Of a DNA stretch of 27,654 nucleotides, positions 14,203 through 21,807 are shown piece by piece. The stretch is from a virus. The notes under the pieces were generated by a model, which ran no database searches, had not been told where the DNA came from, and was given only the letters and a program-made list of their open reading frames with translations. The stretch is from the IMG/VR virus record IMGVR_UViG_3300037071_004025, positions 1-27,654 of that record; one strand, written 5' to 3'. The position numbers and the translations under genes were made by a program. Position 1 is the first letter of the stretch. The number at the start of each line of letters is the position of its first letter.

Positions 14203-14538
14203 CTATCGGGCGGAGAACTTGAGGGCGTCCCGGAGGAAGGGGTTGCCGGCCCACCCGCGGGTGTTCCCTTCGTGGTGCGCGATCGAGTAGGGGACACCCT
14301 CGGTGACCACGAGGACGAACGGTCCCTGTCCGTCCGATCCCGGACGCTTGACGATTGACCGCTCGAGGGTGCGGGTGTCCTTCCCGACGAACCGGCGCGC
14401 CGCGGCTTGCACGTTGCTGGCCCGGCGATCGACGTCGTGCATGACGGGGCCCCCGGAGGAGCGGACGAACGCTGCGAGCTTGTCCGGATCGACGTGGACG
14501 TAGCTGTCGTCGTTGGATACCCGGCCCTTGACGACCAT
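14203..14538 (-). CDS. HK97 gp10-like head-tail/tail protein
   Basis: A 111-residue protein from ATG 14538, which overlaps the preceding stop (ATGA). Order of features: HVDPDKLAAFVRSSGGPVMH, RASNVQAAARRFVGKDTRTL with an ERSIVKR segment, VLVVTEGVPYSIAHHEGN and the C-terminal NPFLRDALKF. This is the pattern of the HK97 gp10 family: a helix, a strand with Y-A-xx-HEG, then a P-F-L-R-DAL end. These proteins act at the head-tail joint or early tail assembly. It follows the tail terminator-like gene as in many siphoviruses. Confidence 0.85.
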   Translation of the reverse strand: MVVKGRVSNDDSYVHVDPDKLAAFVRSSGGPVMHDVDRRASNVQAAARRFVGKDTRTLERSIVKRPGSDGQGPFVLVVTEGVPYSIAHHEGNTRGWAGNPFLRDALKFSAR

Positions 14539-15068
14539 CAGAGCAACTCGACCACGACGGTCACGGCGATCCCGGCGAGGTTTCCGGTCGGGCCGAGGAC
14601 CTCGACCAGGGGTACCTGCACGGGGGCGGGTTTGTGTCCTTCGGGGAGGAACCGGCCGCGGTGCTGCGCGTCGTTGACCATGGCGAGGACCTGCTCGACG
14701 TCGTGGAGGAGGGAGATCCCGTGCGCGGACAGGACCTCGGCGGACGGGGCCTCCCCCTCGTAGCCCATCTGCGGGGTCGGGCGCACCACCTGTAGCTCGA
14801 ACGACCCGGAGCGCATCATCTGCACGGATCGATTCCGGCCCCCCGGGGATTGCGTGATGGGGCCGGCGAGGTCCTGCCGCACCTGCAGGGCGCTCGAGGC
14901 GAACGCCACGGTGACCTGCCCGGCGTCGCAATCCCAGGCGACGGCGCGGGGGTCCCCGGCGGCGACGTAGCGCCGTTCGGGGAGTGGCTCCGCACCATGC
15001 GCCTCGTCGGCGTACCAGGCGACGACGGCGGCGAGGATCGCCTCCGCCGTGCCTGCGACAGCGAGCAC
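14538..15068 (-). CDS. Tail terminator-like protein
   Basis: A 176-residue protein starting at GTG 15068, one base after the SAP-domain gene's stop region. It reads AEAILAAVVAWYADEA, LPERRYVAAGDP, VAWDCDAGQVTVAF, SFELQVVRPTPQ, SAEVLSAHGISLLHDVEQVL and ends VEVLGPTGNLAGIAVTVVVEL. The order (helix, PERRYVA, WDC..TV, later helix, then GP.G...G..) matches the tail terminator-like proteins of Streptomyces siphoviruses. It would cap the tail tube and join it to the head. This is recognition by pattern, not by search. Confidence 0.72.
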   Translation of the reverse strand: MLAVAGTAEAILAAVVAWYADEAHGAEPLPERRYVAAGDPRAVAWDCDAGQVTVAFASSALQVRQDLAGPITQSPGGRNRSVQMMRSGSFELQVVRPTPQMGYEGEAPSAEVLSAHGISLLHDVEQVLAMVNDAQHRGRFLPEGHKPAPVQVPLVEVLGPTGNLAGIAVTVVVELL

Positions 15069-15071
15069 AGG

Positions 15072-15704
15072 TCAGCGCGCCCGGTTCCGGGCGGTGCTTC
15101 GGGTCGGCGTCGGAGCGGGGGTCTCGGTGGTGACGGGGGCGACGTCCTGCCCGGTGGTCACGGGGGCCGGCTCCTGCCCGACCGTGGCCGGCTGCTCCGC
15201 GCTGGCGGGGAGGGTGCCAGTGACGGTCTCGGGGGTGCCGTCCTGCCCGGTCACCTCCACCTGCGCGGCGTTTGCCTCGGTCACCTGCTCGTCGGTCGGT
15301 TCGCCGGCCACCTGCTCCTCCTCGGTCTGCTCCTCGCCGTCCCCTTCGAACTCCGCTCCGAGGAGGCGGGCGCGGAGGTTCTCGTTCGACCCGGACAGGG
15401 TGAGCCCCTCGGCGGCGGCGAGATCCCGCAGGGCGTCCTGCTTGAGATCCGCGAGGGCGGCGCGGATCTCCTCCTCGGTCCCCTCCGGCATCGTGAACCG
15501 GCGGCGGATCGTGTCGTTCCCCTGCGCCCGGATGGTCTGCACCCACCGGATCGCGTGGTCCTCCGACATGTCGTCGTAGCGGTCCTCGAGGTGATCCATC
15601 TGGTCCGCGTGGAGACCGACGCGGCGGAGCCGGTCCCGGGGGAACGCGGGACGGCGGGGGGCGTAGGGGTCGTGCAGGGCGCGCTCGCGGGTCGGGCTGC
15701 TCAT
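15072..15704 (-). CDS. SAP-domain structural/connector-region protein
   Basis: A 210-residue protein. Residues 90-116 (DALRDLAAAEGLTLSGSNEN and following LRARLL) form a SAP/Rho-N-like helix-extended loop-helix motif that usually binds nucleic acid. The N-terminal 90 residues are charged and helical (DQMDHLEDRYDDM, AIRWVQTIRAQGNDTIRRRF). The tail after 118 is acidic and Thr/Pro/Val-rich and ends basic (RSTARNRAR). A perfect AGGAGG precedes ATG 15704. It lies between the head-tail adaptor and tail terminator genes. DNA contact at the portal or connector is a reasonable inference, not shown. Confidence 0.72.
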   Translation of the reverse strand: MSSPTRERALHDPYAPRRPAFPRDRLRRVGLHADQMDHLEDRYDDMSEDHAIRWVQTIRAQGNDTIRRRFTMPEGTEEEIRAALADLKQDALRDLAAAEGLTLSGSNENLRARLLGAEFEGDGEEQTEEEQVAGEPTDEQVTEANAAQVEVTGQDGTPETVTGTLPASAEQPATVGQEPAPVTTGQDVAPVTTETPAPTPTRSTARNRAR

Positions 15705-15717
15705 CGTGGTCCTCCTG

Positions 15718-16431
15718 CTATCGGCTGGCGGTCGGAAGGTCGGGGGACCACACAGCGGCCCCCCGGACAGGCTGCGTGACGGCTGAGAGCCACAGGTCCA
15801 CGGTGTAGATCCCGGTGCGGTGCTTGTCCAGGTCCTGCCACCTGTCGAGGACGCCGATCGTGACCCCCTGCCGGATGACGGAGGTGACGCGGGAGGGAAG
15901 CCGGCAGGAGCTGTCGCCGGCCGCTGCCTTCCCGAGCTCGAGGGAGAGGGTGCGGGCGGCGAGGACCCCGCCGGCCGGCGGGAGGCACCCGGCGGAGTAG
16001 GTGACCTCGACCCCTCCCCCGCAGGCGAACCACCCGCGGCCGGAGGTGTCGAGGAGGTGCCCGTTCCGTCCGAGCCGGTACTCGCCCGGCGGGCGGGTGC
16101 GGCCGCGTTCCGTCACGGCGGAAACGTCGCGGGCGCAGGAGTCGGGGAGGATGAGGGTCGCGGGGTTACAGCACCCGAGGTTGTAGATCTCCCCCCCGAG
16201 GACGGCCGGAGACCAGGCGGGGTAGCCGGCCCCGCTGCCCGAGCCGCACCAGCAGGACGCGGACAGGGTGGCGGTGACCTCGCCGCAGTCGCCGGCCCAC
16301 CGCTGCCCCGACAGGTCGAACAGCACCTCGGAGGCGAACGCGGTGAGGAGATCCCAGGACACCCCCTCCGGCAGAACGGGGAGGGGGGTCCCGAGATCCT
16401 CCTCGGTCACCCAGGGGGCGCACGGACCCAT
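15718..16431 (-). CDS. Head-tail adaptor
   Basis: A 237-residue protein. WDLLTAFASEVLFDLSGQRW is the hallmark opening helix of actinophage head-tail adaptors (AAsevLyaLSGRqfpG). It is followed by GDCGEVTATLSASCWCG and a Cys-rich middle (GCCNPATLILPDSCARDVSA) with probable disulphide or metal pairs. Later strands include VEVTYSAGCLPPAGG, LARTLSLELGKAAAG and GVLDRWQDLDKHRTGI. The adaptor sits under the portal after DNA packaging. Start ATG 16431 has no strong ribosome binding site, so it may be translated by readthrough from the upstream gene, 23 bases away. Confidence 0.86.
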   Translation of the reverse strand: MGPCAPWVTEEDLGTPLPVLPEGVSWDLLTAFASEVLFDLSGQRWAGDCGEVTATLSASCWCGSGSGAGYPAWSPAVLGGEIYNLGCCNPATLILPDSCARDVSAVTERGRTRPPGEYRLGRNGHLLDTSGRGWFACGGGVEVTYSAGCLPPAGGVLAARTLSLELGKAAAGDSSCRLPSRVTSVIRQGVTIGVLDRWQDLDKHRTGIYTVDLWLSAVTQPVRGAAVWSPDLPTASR

Positions 16432-16454
16432 GACGGCAGGCTAGGCGACGACGG

Positions 16455-17114
16455 TCAGGCGGAGACGGCGATCGCCCCGGCGGTCGGGTCGGGGACGTCC
16501 GCGACCCGGAACCACTGGTAGACCGCGCCGCTGTCCTGCGTGAAGTCGCCGGCCGGCCCGTCCCCGAAGTTCTGGTTCTGGTTGCCGGTGCCCTCGAAGG
16601 CGGGGGCGAGGGCGTCGTTGGCCAGGGAGCGCCCGGACTGGCGGAGGAACAGGCGGGGGAACGCCCAGTGCATGTAGGGGAGCTGCGGGGCGTAGCCGCC
16701 GTCGAGGATCGCCGCGGAGAACGCCTCGACGGCGACCCCGTAGGGCATCGGGTCGGTGCCGGTCTCGGGTGCCTGATAGCCGATCGGCATGCCCTCGGCG
16801 TCCACGAACACGGTGCCGCCGGAGAGGAACTGCTCGAGCACGGGGTCCTCGGAGCAGATCTCCACGGAGTCCACGATCAGCCCCTTCACCTGCGGGGGTG
16901 CCTGATGGGAGAGGCAGACCCGGCCGGCCCCGTTCTTCCGCTCGATGCTGTCCCCCTCGGCGTAGTCGAGGTGAAAGTCGATCTTCACGAGGGCGTCGGT
17001 GACCAGCATCGCGCCCGGGCCGGTGGCGAACGCTCCGGTCTGCGTGAGCTTCGTGAGGCGCATCGCCAGGGCGTAGACGCTGCCTGCACCGTCGTAGGGC
17101 GCGGGAGAGGTCAT
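16455..17114 (-). CDS. Structural protein, candidate major tail protein
   Basis: A 219-residue protein starting at ATG 17114 behind GGAGGA. It reads VYALAMRLTKLTQTGAFATG, VTDALVKIDFHLDYAEGDSI, IERKNGAGRVCLSHQAPPQV and VEICSEDPVLEQFLSGGTVF, a set of strands with the E..D.IE.KN.AG..C motif found in actinophage tail-tube-like structural proteins. I know of this family mainly as the major tail (tube) protein, but here it lies before the head-tail adaptor instead of between tail terminator and chaperones. A capsid or connector role is possible. No other tail tube candidate is visible in the window. Confidence 0.6.
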   Translation of the reverse strand: MTSPAPYDGAGSVYALAMRLTKLTQTGAFATGPGAMLVTDALVKIDFHLDYAEGDSIERKNGAGRVCLSHQAPPQVKGLIVDSVEICSEDPVLEQFLSGGTVFVDAEGMPIGYQAPETGTDPMPYGVAVEAFSAAILDGGYAPQLPYMHWAFPRLFLRQSGRSLANDALAPAFEGTGNQNQNFGDGPAGDFTQDSGAVYQWFRVADVPDPTAGAIAVSA

Positions 17115-17117
17115 CGG

Positions 17118-17993
17118 TCAATCCTCCAGAGTGATCTGCACGGCGAACTGTGCGCACGGGTCGTAGTGGACAGCCACGGGGCGGTTGACCGCCTCGAGGT
17201 AGGTGTTCCGGGCGGTGTCGATCGCCGCGGTCTGTGAGCGGGCGACGTCCTCGATCGGCCCCCGGCGGACGACCACCAACCCGGTCCCGTAGAGCCAGGC
17301 GGAGCCGGCGGCGGCTGCTGCCGGTGCGGTGTCTGCGTCGGCGGCGGGGGCGACGTTCGGGTAGCCGGCCTCGAGGACCACCTGCGAGTCGCGGAGGGTG
17401 CGGCGCAGGTTTCCCTCGACCCGGACGGCGGAGATCTCCGCGAGCCGGCCGGACGCGGCGAGGGGGACGTGCAGGTAGGCCACCTGCCCCCGGAGGGCGT
17501 GCCCGAGTGCCTCCTCGAGCATGCCGAGCGCCCGGGCGGGTGCTGTCGGTCCCGTGGTGAGGACCTCGACCCGGCCGGCCTCCGCGAGGTAGGGGTTCGG
17601 CTGCTCCGACACCCCGGCGGTCACCTCGGCGCGGGTGACCTCGCCCGTGAGGAGTTCACGGCCGATCGCGTAGGACTCGACGGCCGCGAGCTGCCGGCGG
17701 AGTCGCTCGAGGATCGGCCCCCGGTCCCGGCCGTCGAGGGTGGTGCACCGCTCCTCGGCCTGCACGGTCCAGGGGGCGTAGTCGATCTGCCCCGGGCGCT
17801 CCTCGGTGTGATCGACGGAGGTGAGCCCGGCGGCGCATCCTCCGGGGATCGCCCGGTAGCCGCCGCACGCCTCGGGGGCGTAGGACATGCCGCGGACCCA
17901 GGAGCCCCCGTCCTCGTCGTCCAGGGTCGTGCGGGCGCTCGCGATGATCCCCACGGTCGGTGGGGCGGCGAACTGCGGAGCGACTGCTCCCAC
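17118..17993 (-). CDS. Structural protein following the major capsid gene
   Basis: A 291-residue protein, start GTG 17993 behind AGGAGG. It holds WTVQAEERCTTLDGRDRGP, LRRQLAAVESYAIGRELLTG, GMLEEALGHALRGQVAYLHV, and a C-terminal VHYDPCAQFAVQITLED. The phrase of a helix ending ESYAIGRELLTG resembles the ERxFWTG-type segment in a protein that follows the major capsid protein in related actinophages. Whether it is a second capsid subunit, a decoration or a connector protein I cannot tell. The centre (AADADTAPAAAAAGS) is a low-complexity linker. It follows a strong hairpin after the capsid gene, so its level may be lower than capsid. Confidence 0.68.
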   Translation of the reverse strand: MGAVAPQFAAPPTVGIIASARTTLDDEDGGSWVRGMSYAPEACGGYRAIPGGCAAGLTSVDHTEERPGQIDYAPWTVQAEERCTTLDGRDRGPILERLRRQLAAVESYAIGRELLTGEVTRAEVTAGVSEQPNPYLAEAGRVEVLTTGPTAPARALGMLEEALGHALRGQVAYLHVPLAASGRLAEISAVRVEGNLRRTLRDSQVVLEAGYPNVAPAADADTAPAAAAAGSAWLYGTGLVVVRRGPIEDVARSQTAAIDTARNTYLEAVNRPVAVHYDPCAQFAVQITLED

Positions 17994-18018
17994 GGTGTCC
18001 TCCTCGCTGGTCGGGGTG

Positions 18019-18063
18019 CGGTCCCTCCCCCCGTGGCCCCGACGACCGCGGGGGGAGGGACCG
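18019..18063 (-). terminator. Hairpin after the major capsid gene
   Basis: Stem GGTCCCTCCCCCCG (18020-18033) and CGGGGGGAGGGACC (18049-18062), perfect over 14 bp plus one flanking C-G pair (18019/18063), loop 15 bases, starting 19 bases past the capsid stop. It would end or damp transcription into the next gene; being partial would set a high capsid-to-connector ratio. Confidence 0.72.
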
Positions 18064-18081
18064 GACTAGGTGAGAGGAGGG

Positions 18082-19872
18082 TCAGTCCGCGAGAGCGGGG
18101 GCGACGGTCCCGACCACCGCGCCGGTCGGCTGCGCGCCGGCCACCACGCGCAGCGGCTCGACACCCCGGGAGGCGAGTCCCTCGAACTGCTCCGCGAAGG
18201 TCTTGTATTGATTCTGCGCGTTGAGGGTGGAGTCCCGGACCACGCCGAGGTCCAGGTTCCCGCCGTTGAGGTAGGTCCAGTCACCCTCAGACCAGATGAG
18301 CGACTCCACGGCGTCGGGGAAGCCGGGGAGGACACCGTTGTCCGGGGCGTCCGCGTAGAACTGTGCCGGCATGGCGACCTCGCCGGCCCCGGCGGTGGTG
18401 GCACCGCGGCCGTCGAGGTGCCAGGTGATGTTCACGTTCCGGCGGGCGAACCAGGCGTTGATCTCGGCGTCCGCGACGGCCAGGGCCTCGAGGTCGCCGG
18501 CCATGCCTCGGGTGAGGTCGGCGCGGATCATGTCCCGAGCCCACCGGGGGAGGACGTGCCGGAGGGGCACGGCGTCCTCGAGGCGGTGACGGTTCCGGAA
18601 GTAGGCGATCGTCTTATCCGCCATGACCAGGAGATCCCGGGCGGCGGACACGACTGCCGGGGAGGTGAGGGTCTTCGACCCGTTCGCGATCTTCGTCATC
18701 AGCCGGTTCTCGAGGAACCGGGCGTGCGCGATCTGCGTCGCCCGGATGTTCGCCGCGGTGCTCTCCGGGTCGAACCGGGCGGTGATGTTGGAGAACGTGA
18801 GGCAGAGGGGGATGCCCTCGATGTAGGCGGTGTCCATGTCGGGGCACCACACGGGGAGGCAGGGCTTCGGGTCCGGGTCGGCCACGGTGTCGTCGTTCTG
18901 CGCCTCGTCGTCCGCGAGGGTCCAGACGCGGAACCCGCCCTCGGGCTCGGAGTCCTGAAAGACGGGCGGGCGGCGGAACTGGATGCCGCCGCGGCTGGTC
19001 TGGAAGCCGAGCAGGGCGTCGCGGACGGGGCGGGCGGTCGAGCCGAGGACCTCGATGTCGTAGACGGTCTCGACGGGGGCGCAGAGACCGCCAGCGGCGA
19101 CGACGGCACCGCGGGCGCGCTGCACGTCGCCGGCCGCGACGATCGCCCGGGTGCTCGAGGCGGCGCGGATGCGCTGCCGGTTGAGGGCGGCGTCGTCGGT
19201 GAGGATCCGCTCGTCCGGATAGGTGGTCTGGATCGAGAGCACGGCGATCTTCTCGCCGTTCCCACCCTTGACCCCGGCGATCGACTGGCGGCGGCGGTCG
19301 AACGCCTCGACCAGGGGGTCCACGGAGTCGAACTGCTGCCCGGAGGAGATCCCGGACCCGAGGTCGGCCGCGGCCACGACCACCTGCCGGGCGCGGAGCG
19401 GCTCGGGCTGCCGGTCGCGGGAGCGGGCGGACTGGCGTCCGGTGCGGCGGGTCATCTCGCCCGGGCGGGGGAGGGGGGTGCCGGTGCCGCCGGCTCCTCG
19501 GCCGGAGGCGGTGACGGGCTCCCGGGTCTCGCCGGCCGGCTGCCCCTCGGCGTCGGCGTCCTCGCCGTCCCCGGAGTCGTCCCCGTCCTCGCCGTCCTCG
19601 TCGTTCTCGTCCTCCGGTCCCTCCCCGTTGATGCGGGCGAGGGCGGCGGCGGCGCGCTCCGCCTGCTGCGCGGCCTGCTCCTCGAGTTCGGTCTGCCGGC
19701 CGGTGAACTGGTCGAGCGCGTCCGCGAGGGAGGTGAGCTCATCGGCCACCTCCGGGGTGATCTCGACGTCCGCCAGCTCGCCGGCCCGCTCCCGGACCAG
19801 GGTGATCCCCTGCTCGAGCTCGGCGGCGGTCAGGTCGGCCAGGCGGGCCAGGAGTTCGGCGATCTCGTTCAC
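18082..19872 (-). CDS. Major capsid protein with fused N-terminal scaffold-like region
   Basis: A 596-residue protein. Residues 1-80 are helical and Glu/Ala-rich, followed by an acidic low-complexity stretch (about 83-112, mainly D and E), then a basic linker and the capsid core from about 145. Core landmarks are AGGLCAPVETVYDIEVLGS, RPVRDALLGFQTSRGGIQF, FRVWTLADDEAQND, PLCLTFSNITARFDPES, RLMTKIANGSKTLTS, KTIAYFRNRHRLEDAVPLRH and NLDLGVVRDSTLN. These match the HK97-fold major capsid proteins of Streptomyces-type siphoviruses. The N-terminal part probably acts as a fused scaffold removed by the protease. GTG 19872 has AGGGG upstream. It lies between two hairpins, so it could be its own transcription unit. 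Confidence 0.93.
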   Translation of the reverse strand: MNEIAELLARLADLTAAELEQGITLVRERAGELADVEITPEVADELTSLADALDQFTGRQTELEEQAAQQAERAAAALARINGEGPEDENDEDGEDGDDSGDGEDADAEGQPAGETREPVTASGRGAGGTGTPLPRPGEMTRRTGRQSARSRDRQPEPLRARQVVVAAADLGSGISSGQQFDSVDPLVEAFDRRRQSIAGVKGGNGEKIAVLSIQTTYPDERILTDDAALNRQRIRAASSTRAIVAAGDVQRARGAVVAAGGLCAPVETVYDIEVLGSTARPVRDALLGFQTSRGGIQFRRPPVFQDSEPEGGFRVWTLADDEAQNDDTVADPDPKPCLPVWCPDMDTAYIEGIPLCLTFSNITARFDPESTAANIRATQIAHARFLENRLMTKIANGSKTLTSPAVVSAARDLLVMADKTIAYFRNRHRLEDAVPLRHVLPRWARDMIRADLTRGMAGDLEALAVADAEINAWFARRNVNITWHLDGRGATTAGAGEVAMPAQFYADAPDNGVLPGFPDAVESLIWSEGDWTYLNGGNLDLGVVRDSTLNAQNQYKTFAEQFEGLASRGVEPLRVVAGAQPTGAVVGTVAPALAD

Positions 19873-20068
19873 GGGGGGTCCCCTCGGTTCGGTGGTCTGC
19901 TGCGGGTGCGACAGGGCGCGAGCCGTAGGACCGGGGCCTAGGGCCTCGCCGTGTCCCGTTCCGCCGGCCGCGCTAGGCGCTGCGCCGTGGTGCTCGAACA
20001 GGGGGGACGCTAACCCGCGGCGTCGTGGGGCGGGTGAGAGTCCCGGGGCAGGAGGGGCCAGGACATGC
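19873..20068 (-). other. Gene-free leader upstream of the major capsid gene
   Basis: 196 bases with no ORF of credible quality. It lies between the terminator at 20069-20105 and the capsid start, so a promoter is expected here. I see only weak -10-like words (TTAGCG near 20011, CCTAGC near 19973, CCTAGG near 19940) and no -35 match. The 17-bp element is absent. Confidence 0.4.
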
Positions 20069-20105
20069 CGCAGCCCCTGTCCCGGGGAAGGAGACAGGGG
20101 CTGCG
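20069..20105 (-). terminator. Terminator of cassette unit 4
   Basis: Perfect 13-bp stem CGCAGCCCCTGTC (20069-20081) and GACAGGGGCTGCG (20093-20105), 11-base loop, 20 bases past the stop of the 95-residue cassette gene. Confidence 0.75.
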
Positions 20106-20125
20106 AGATCGGGCGGGAGGAGCCG

Positions 20126-20413
20126 CTACGGGCGGACGACGGGCCGGTTCCACACCTGCGGGGTCCACCCGAGGATGACCCGCTCGGTGTCCGCGTGGTC
20201 GCATCCCTGGCAGTTGTCCCCGTTGAGGGGGTGGTCGCCGTCGAAGTAGTCCGCCTCGCGGATCTCCTCGCAGGAGTAGCAGCGGAGCCCGATGGTCTCG
20301 TCTTCCTCGGACCACGCCCAGGTGAGGGGGTCCGCGAACCGGCGGAACTCGACGGGGAGGACAGCGACGTCCTCGAGGGCGGTCAGGGTGGCGGGGTAGG
20401 TGGTCTGCGTCAT
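20126..20413 (-). CDS. Cassette gene 6, zinc-binding type, leaderless
   Basis: A 95-residue protein starting at ATG 20413, six bases after a TATTAT hexamer and with no Shine-Dalgarno, so its mRNA should be leaderless. It begins MTQTTYPATL. Cysteine pairs CYSC (45-48) and CQGC (68-71) bracket an acidic segment with DYFDGDHPLNG, a treble-clef or zinc-ribbon-like arrangement. Trp/Pro-rich ends follow (GWTPQVWNRPVV). It is alone in its unit, with a promoter at 20420 and a terminator at 20069-20105. I do not recognise the family; protein or nucleic-acid binding is inferred from the zinc pattern. Confidence 0.72.
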   Translation of the reverse strand: MTQTTYPATLTALEDVAVLPVEFRRFADPLTWAWSEEDETIGLRCYSCEEIREADYFDGDHPLNGDNCQGCDHADTERVILGWTPQVWNRPVVRP

Positions 20414-20419
20414 GCTCCC

Positions 20420-20436
20420 ATAATAGACACACGAAA
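20420..20436 (-). promoter_or_regulatory. Leaderless promoter of cassette unit 4
   Basis: Minus strand TTTCGTGTGTCTATTAT, then six bases, then ATG 20413. The predicted start of transcription is the A of the start codon. Its upstream end abuts the terminator of unit 3. Confidence 0.8.
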
Positions 20437-20462
20437 CCCCCCGGGTCCAGGTCCCGGGGGGT
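20436..20462 (-). terminator. Terminator of cassette unit 3
   Basis: Perfect 10-bp stem ACCCCCCGGG (20436-20445) and CCCGGGGGGT (20453-20462), seven-base loop, 15 bases past the stop of the 73-residue gene. On the minus strand it is followed by TTT and runs straight into the next promoter. Confidence 0.78.
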
Positions 20463-20477
20463 CGTGTCCGATCCGTT

Positions 20478-20699
20478 CTAGTAGCTCCGGTGCTCCGGGT
20501 GCTCCGCGTCCATGTGCTCATCGAGGAGTGCCTGCACCACCTGGCGGGCGGACGTCTCCGGGTCGTCGGCGTAGTCCGCGTCGGCCCGCACCTCGAACCA
20601 GGTGCACCCCACGGCGGGGCAGGTGCCCATGTGCCCGTAGCGGATTCCGTCCCGGTCGCGGGCGGGGCTCGGCTGCGCCCACCTCGAGGCGCTGCTCAC
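20478..20699 (-). CDS. Cassette gene 5, Cys2-His2-like small protein
   Basis: A 73-residue protein from GTG 20699, which overlaps the stop of the upstream gene (GTGA). The second half holds CPAVGC (27-32) and two or three histidines in ALLDEHMDAEHPEH (58-71), a long-loop Cys2/His2-like metal site. It pairs with the 106-residue gene in a two-gene unit. I do not recognise it; such small finger proteins are common accessory genes in actinophages. Confidence 0.7.
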   Translation of the reverse strand: MSSASRWAQPSPARDRDGIRYGHMGTCPAVGCTWFEVRADADYADDPETSARQVVQALLDEHMDAEHPEHRSY

Positions 20700-21016
20700 G
20701 GGAGGTCCACCGCGGACTCGCGGAGGTGCGCCTCGATGCCCCACCCGGTCGCGACGTCGAGGACGGTGCGGACGGTCGGGGACCCCTGCAGGGGGACCGG
20801 GACGTAGCCGGCCAGGTCCTCGACGGCGAGGCGGACGACGGTCGCGAGGTGCTCGGCGGCGCGGTCGTGACGGGTGAACAGGCGGAGGTGCGTGGAGGGG
20901 ATGCCGCGGCCGGAGACCAGGACAGCGAACACGGTCGGGGCCATGGTGAGCCCGGGGGCGTGCTCCTCGAGGACCTCGGCCAGGGTGGTCGGGATGAGGG
21001 GGGGGGTCTGCGTCAT
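20696..21016 (-). CDS. Cassette gene 4, leaderless, unknown
   Basis: A 106-residue protein from ATG 21016, exactly six bases after TATTAT, no Shine-Dalgarno. It begins MTQTPPLIPTTLAEVLEEHA. The body alternates strands and helices (VFAVLVSGRGIPSTHLRLFT, AAEHLATVVRLAVEDLAGYV, TVRTVLDVATGWGIEAHLR), a compact alpha/beta domain. There are no cysteines. It overlaps the zinc-finger gene and shares its promoter. I do not recognise the family. Its expression is probably early because its promoter is identical over 17 bases to that of the recombination operon. Confidence 0.72.
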   Translation of the reverse strand: MTQTPPLIPTTLAEVLEEHAPGLTMAPTVFAVLVSGRGIPSTHLRLFTRHDRAAEHLATVVRLAVEDLAGYVPVPLQGSPTVRTVLDVATGWGIEAHLRESAVDLP

Positions 21017-21022
21017 GCCCCG

Positions 21023-21039
21023 ATAATAGACGCACGGAA
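21023..21039 (-). promoter_or_regulatory. Leaderless promoter of cassette unit 3
   Basis: Minus strand TTCCGTGCGTCTATTAT, identical to the element at 4433-4449, then six bases and ATG 21016. No -35 consensus. Confidence 0.82.
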
Positions 21040-21062
21040 TGACAGAACGGCAGGGCGAAACG

Positions 21063-21108
21063 CGGAAGGGCTCGGACACCCACGGGGGGAGGTGTCCGAG
21101 CCCTTCCG
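21063..21108 (-). terminator. Terminator of cassette unit 2
   Basis: Longest hairpin of the window: GGAAGGGCTCGGACACC (21064-21080) and its exact complement (21091-21107) plus one flanking C-G pair, 10-base loop. It begins 19 bases past the HTH gene stop. Confidence 0.85.
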
Positions 21109-21126
21109 ACGCTACGCGCCCCGGGA

Positions 21127-21807
21127 TCACGCGGGGAGGGTGTAGGTGCCCATCTGCCCGCGCTTCGCCCCGGCGGTGTACGTGAGCCGGCTCGAGGCGG
21201 CGAGGCGCGACAGGGCCGGGGAGGCGACCTCGTGACCCCACCCGGTCGCGGCCTTGAGGCTCGCGATCGTGAGGGGACCCTCGCCGGCCATGCGGAGGAT
21301 GACGGCGATGCGCTGCTCCGCCGGCCCCTGCACGACCACGGGGGCGGGGGTGCGCTTCGCCTTCGCCCGGACCACCCCGTCCCGGCCGAGGGACGTCGTG
21401 ACGTCCTCGCACCCGGCCTCGGGGGTGCGGAGATCCGCGGCCACGGTCGACTTGTTGTAGCCCGACGCGGCCTCGATCGCCCGGGCGCTCATCTGGAACT
21501 CGCGGTGCAGCTTCCCGAACACCTCGCGGCGGGTCGCGGGGGCGAGGCGGAGCCGCTCGGCCCCGGCGAACTCGGTGCGGCAGTAGTCCTCCCACGTCGG
21601 GTAGCCGAGAGCCCGCCACGCCTGCCCGGCGTAGGCGCGGCCGAGACCGTCCCACGCGACGGACAGGGCGAGGCGGATCGTGTCGGTGAGGACGCGGGCG
21701 TCCTCACCGGACAGGAGCGCGCCGGGCTGCTCGGCCTCGAGGATCTCCCCCTCGAGGACCTCGGCGGTCGCGGGGACCAGGGACAGGTGGGTAGCGGTCT
21801 GCGTCAT
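21127..21807 (-). CDS. Helix-turn-helix DNA-binding protein, leaderless
   Basis: A 226-residue protein from ATG 21807. After an acidic N-terminus (MTQTATHLSL onward) comes AWRALGYPTWEDYCRTEFAG, the typical opening of actinophage HTH proteins. Then LRLAPATRREVFGKLH and a helix-turn-helix at about 105-127 (SARAIEAASGYNKSTVAADL) follow, then a basic linker and a C-terminal winged helix (about 164-224, TIASLKAATGWGHEVASPAL, RGQMGTYTLPA). ParB-like or transcription regulator functions fit; no partner is visible. Start was chosen because the -10 lies six bases upstream and the ATGACGCAGACC start matches the other cassette genes; a much longer in-frame reading upstream is rejected. Confidence 0.8.
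   Translation of the reverse strand: MTQTATHLSLVPATAEVLEGEILEAEQPGALLSGEDARVLTDTIRLALSVAWDGLGRAYAGQAWRALGYPTWEDYCRTEFAGAERLRLAPATRREVFGKLHREFQMSARAIEAASGYNKSTVAADLRTPEAGCEDVTTSLGRDGVVRAKAKRTPAPVVVQGPAEQRIAVILRMAGEGPLTIASLKAATGWGHEVASPALSRLAASSRLTYTAGAKRGQMGTYTLPA

Noticed and set aside
18070-19941. Plus-strand frame of 623 codons opposite the major capsid gene
   Set aside because: It is a shadow of the capsid gene produced by high GC. The protein is Gly/Val/Asp-rich without domain texture, has no ribosome site, and the capsid match on the other strand is strong.
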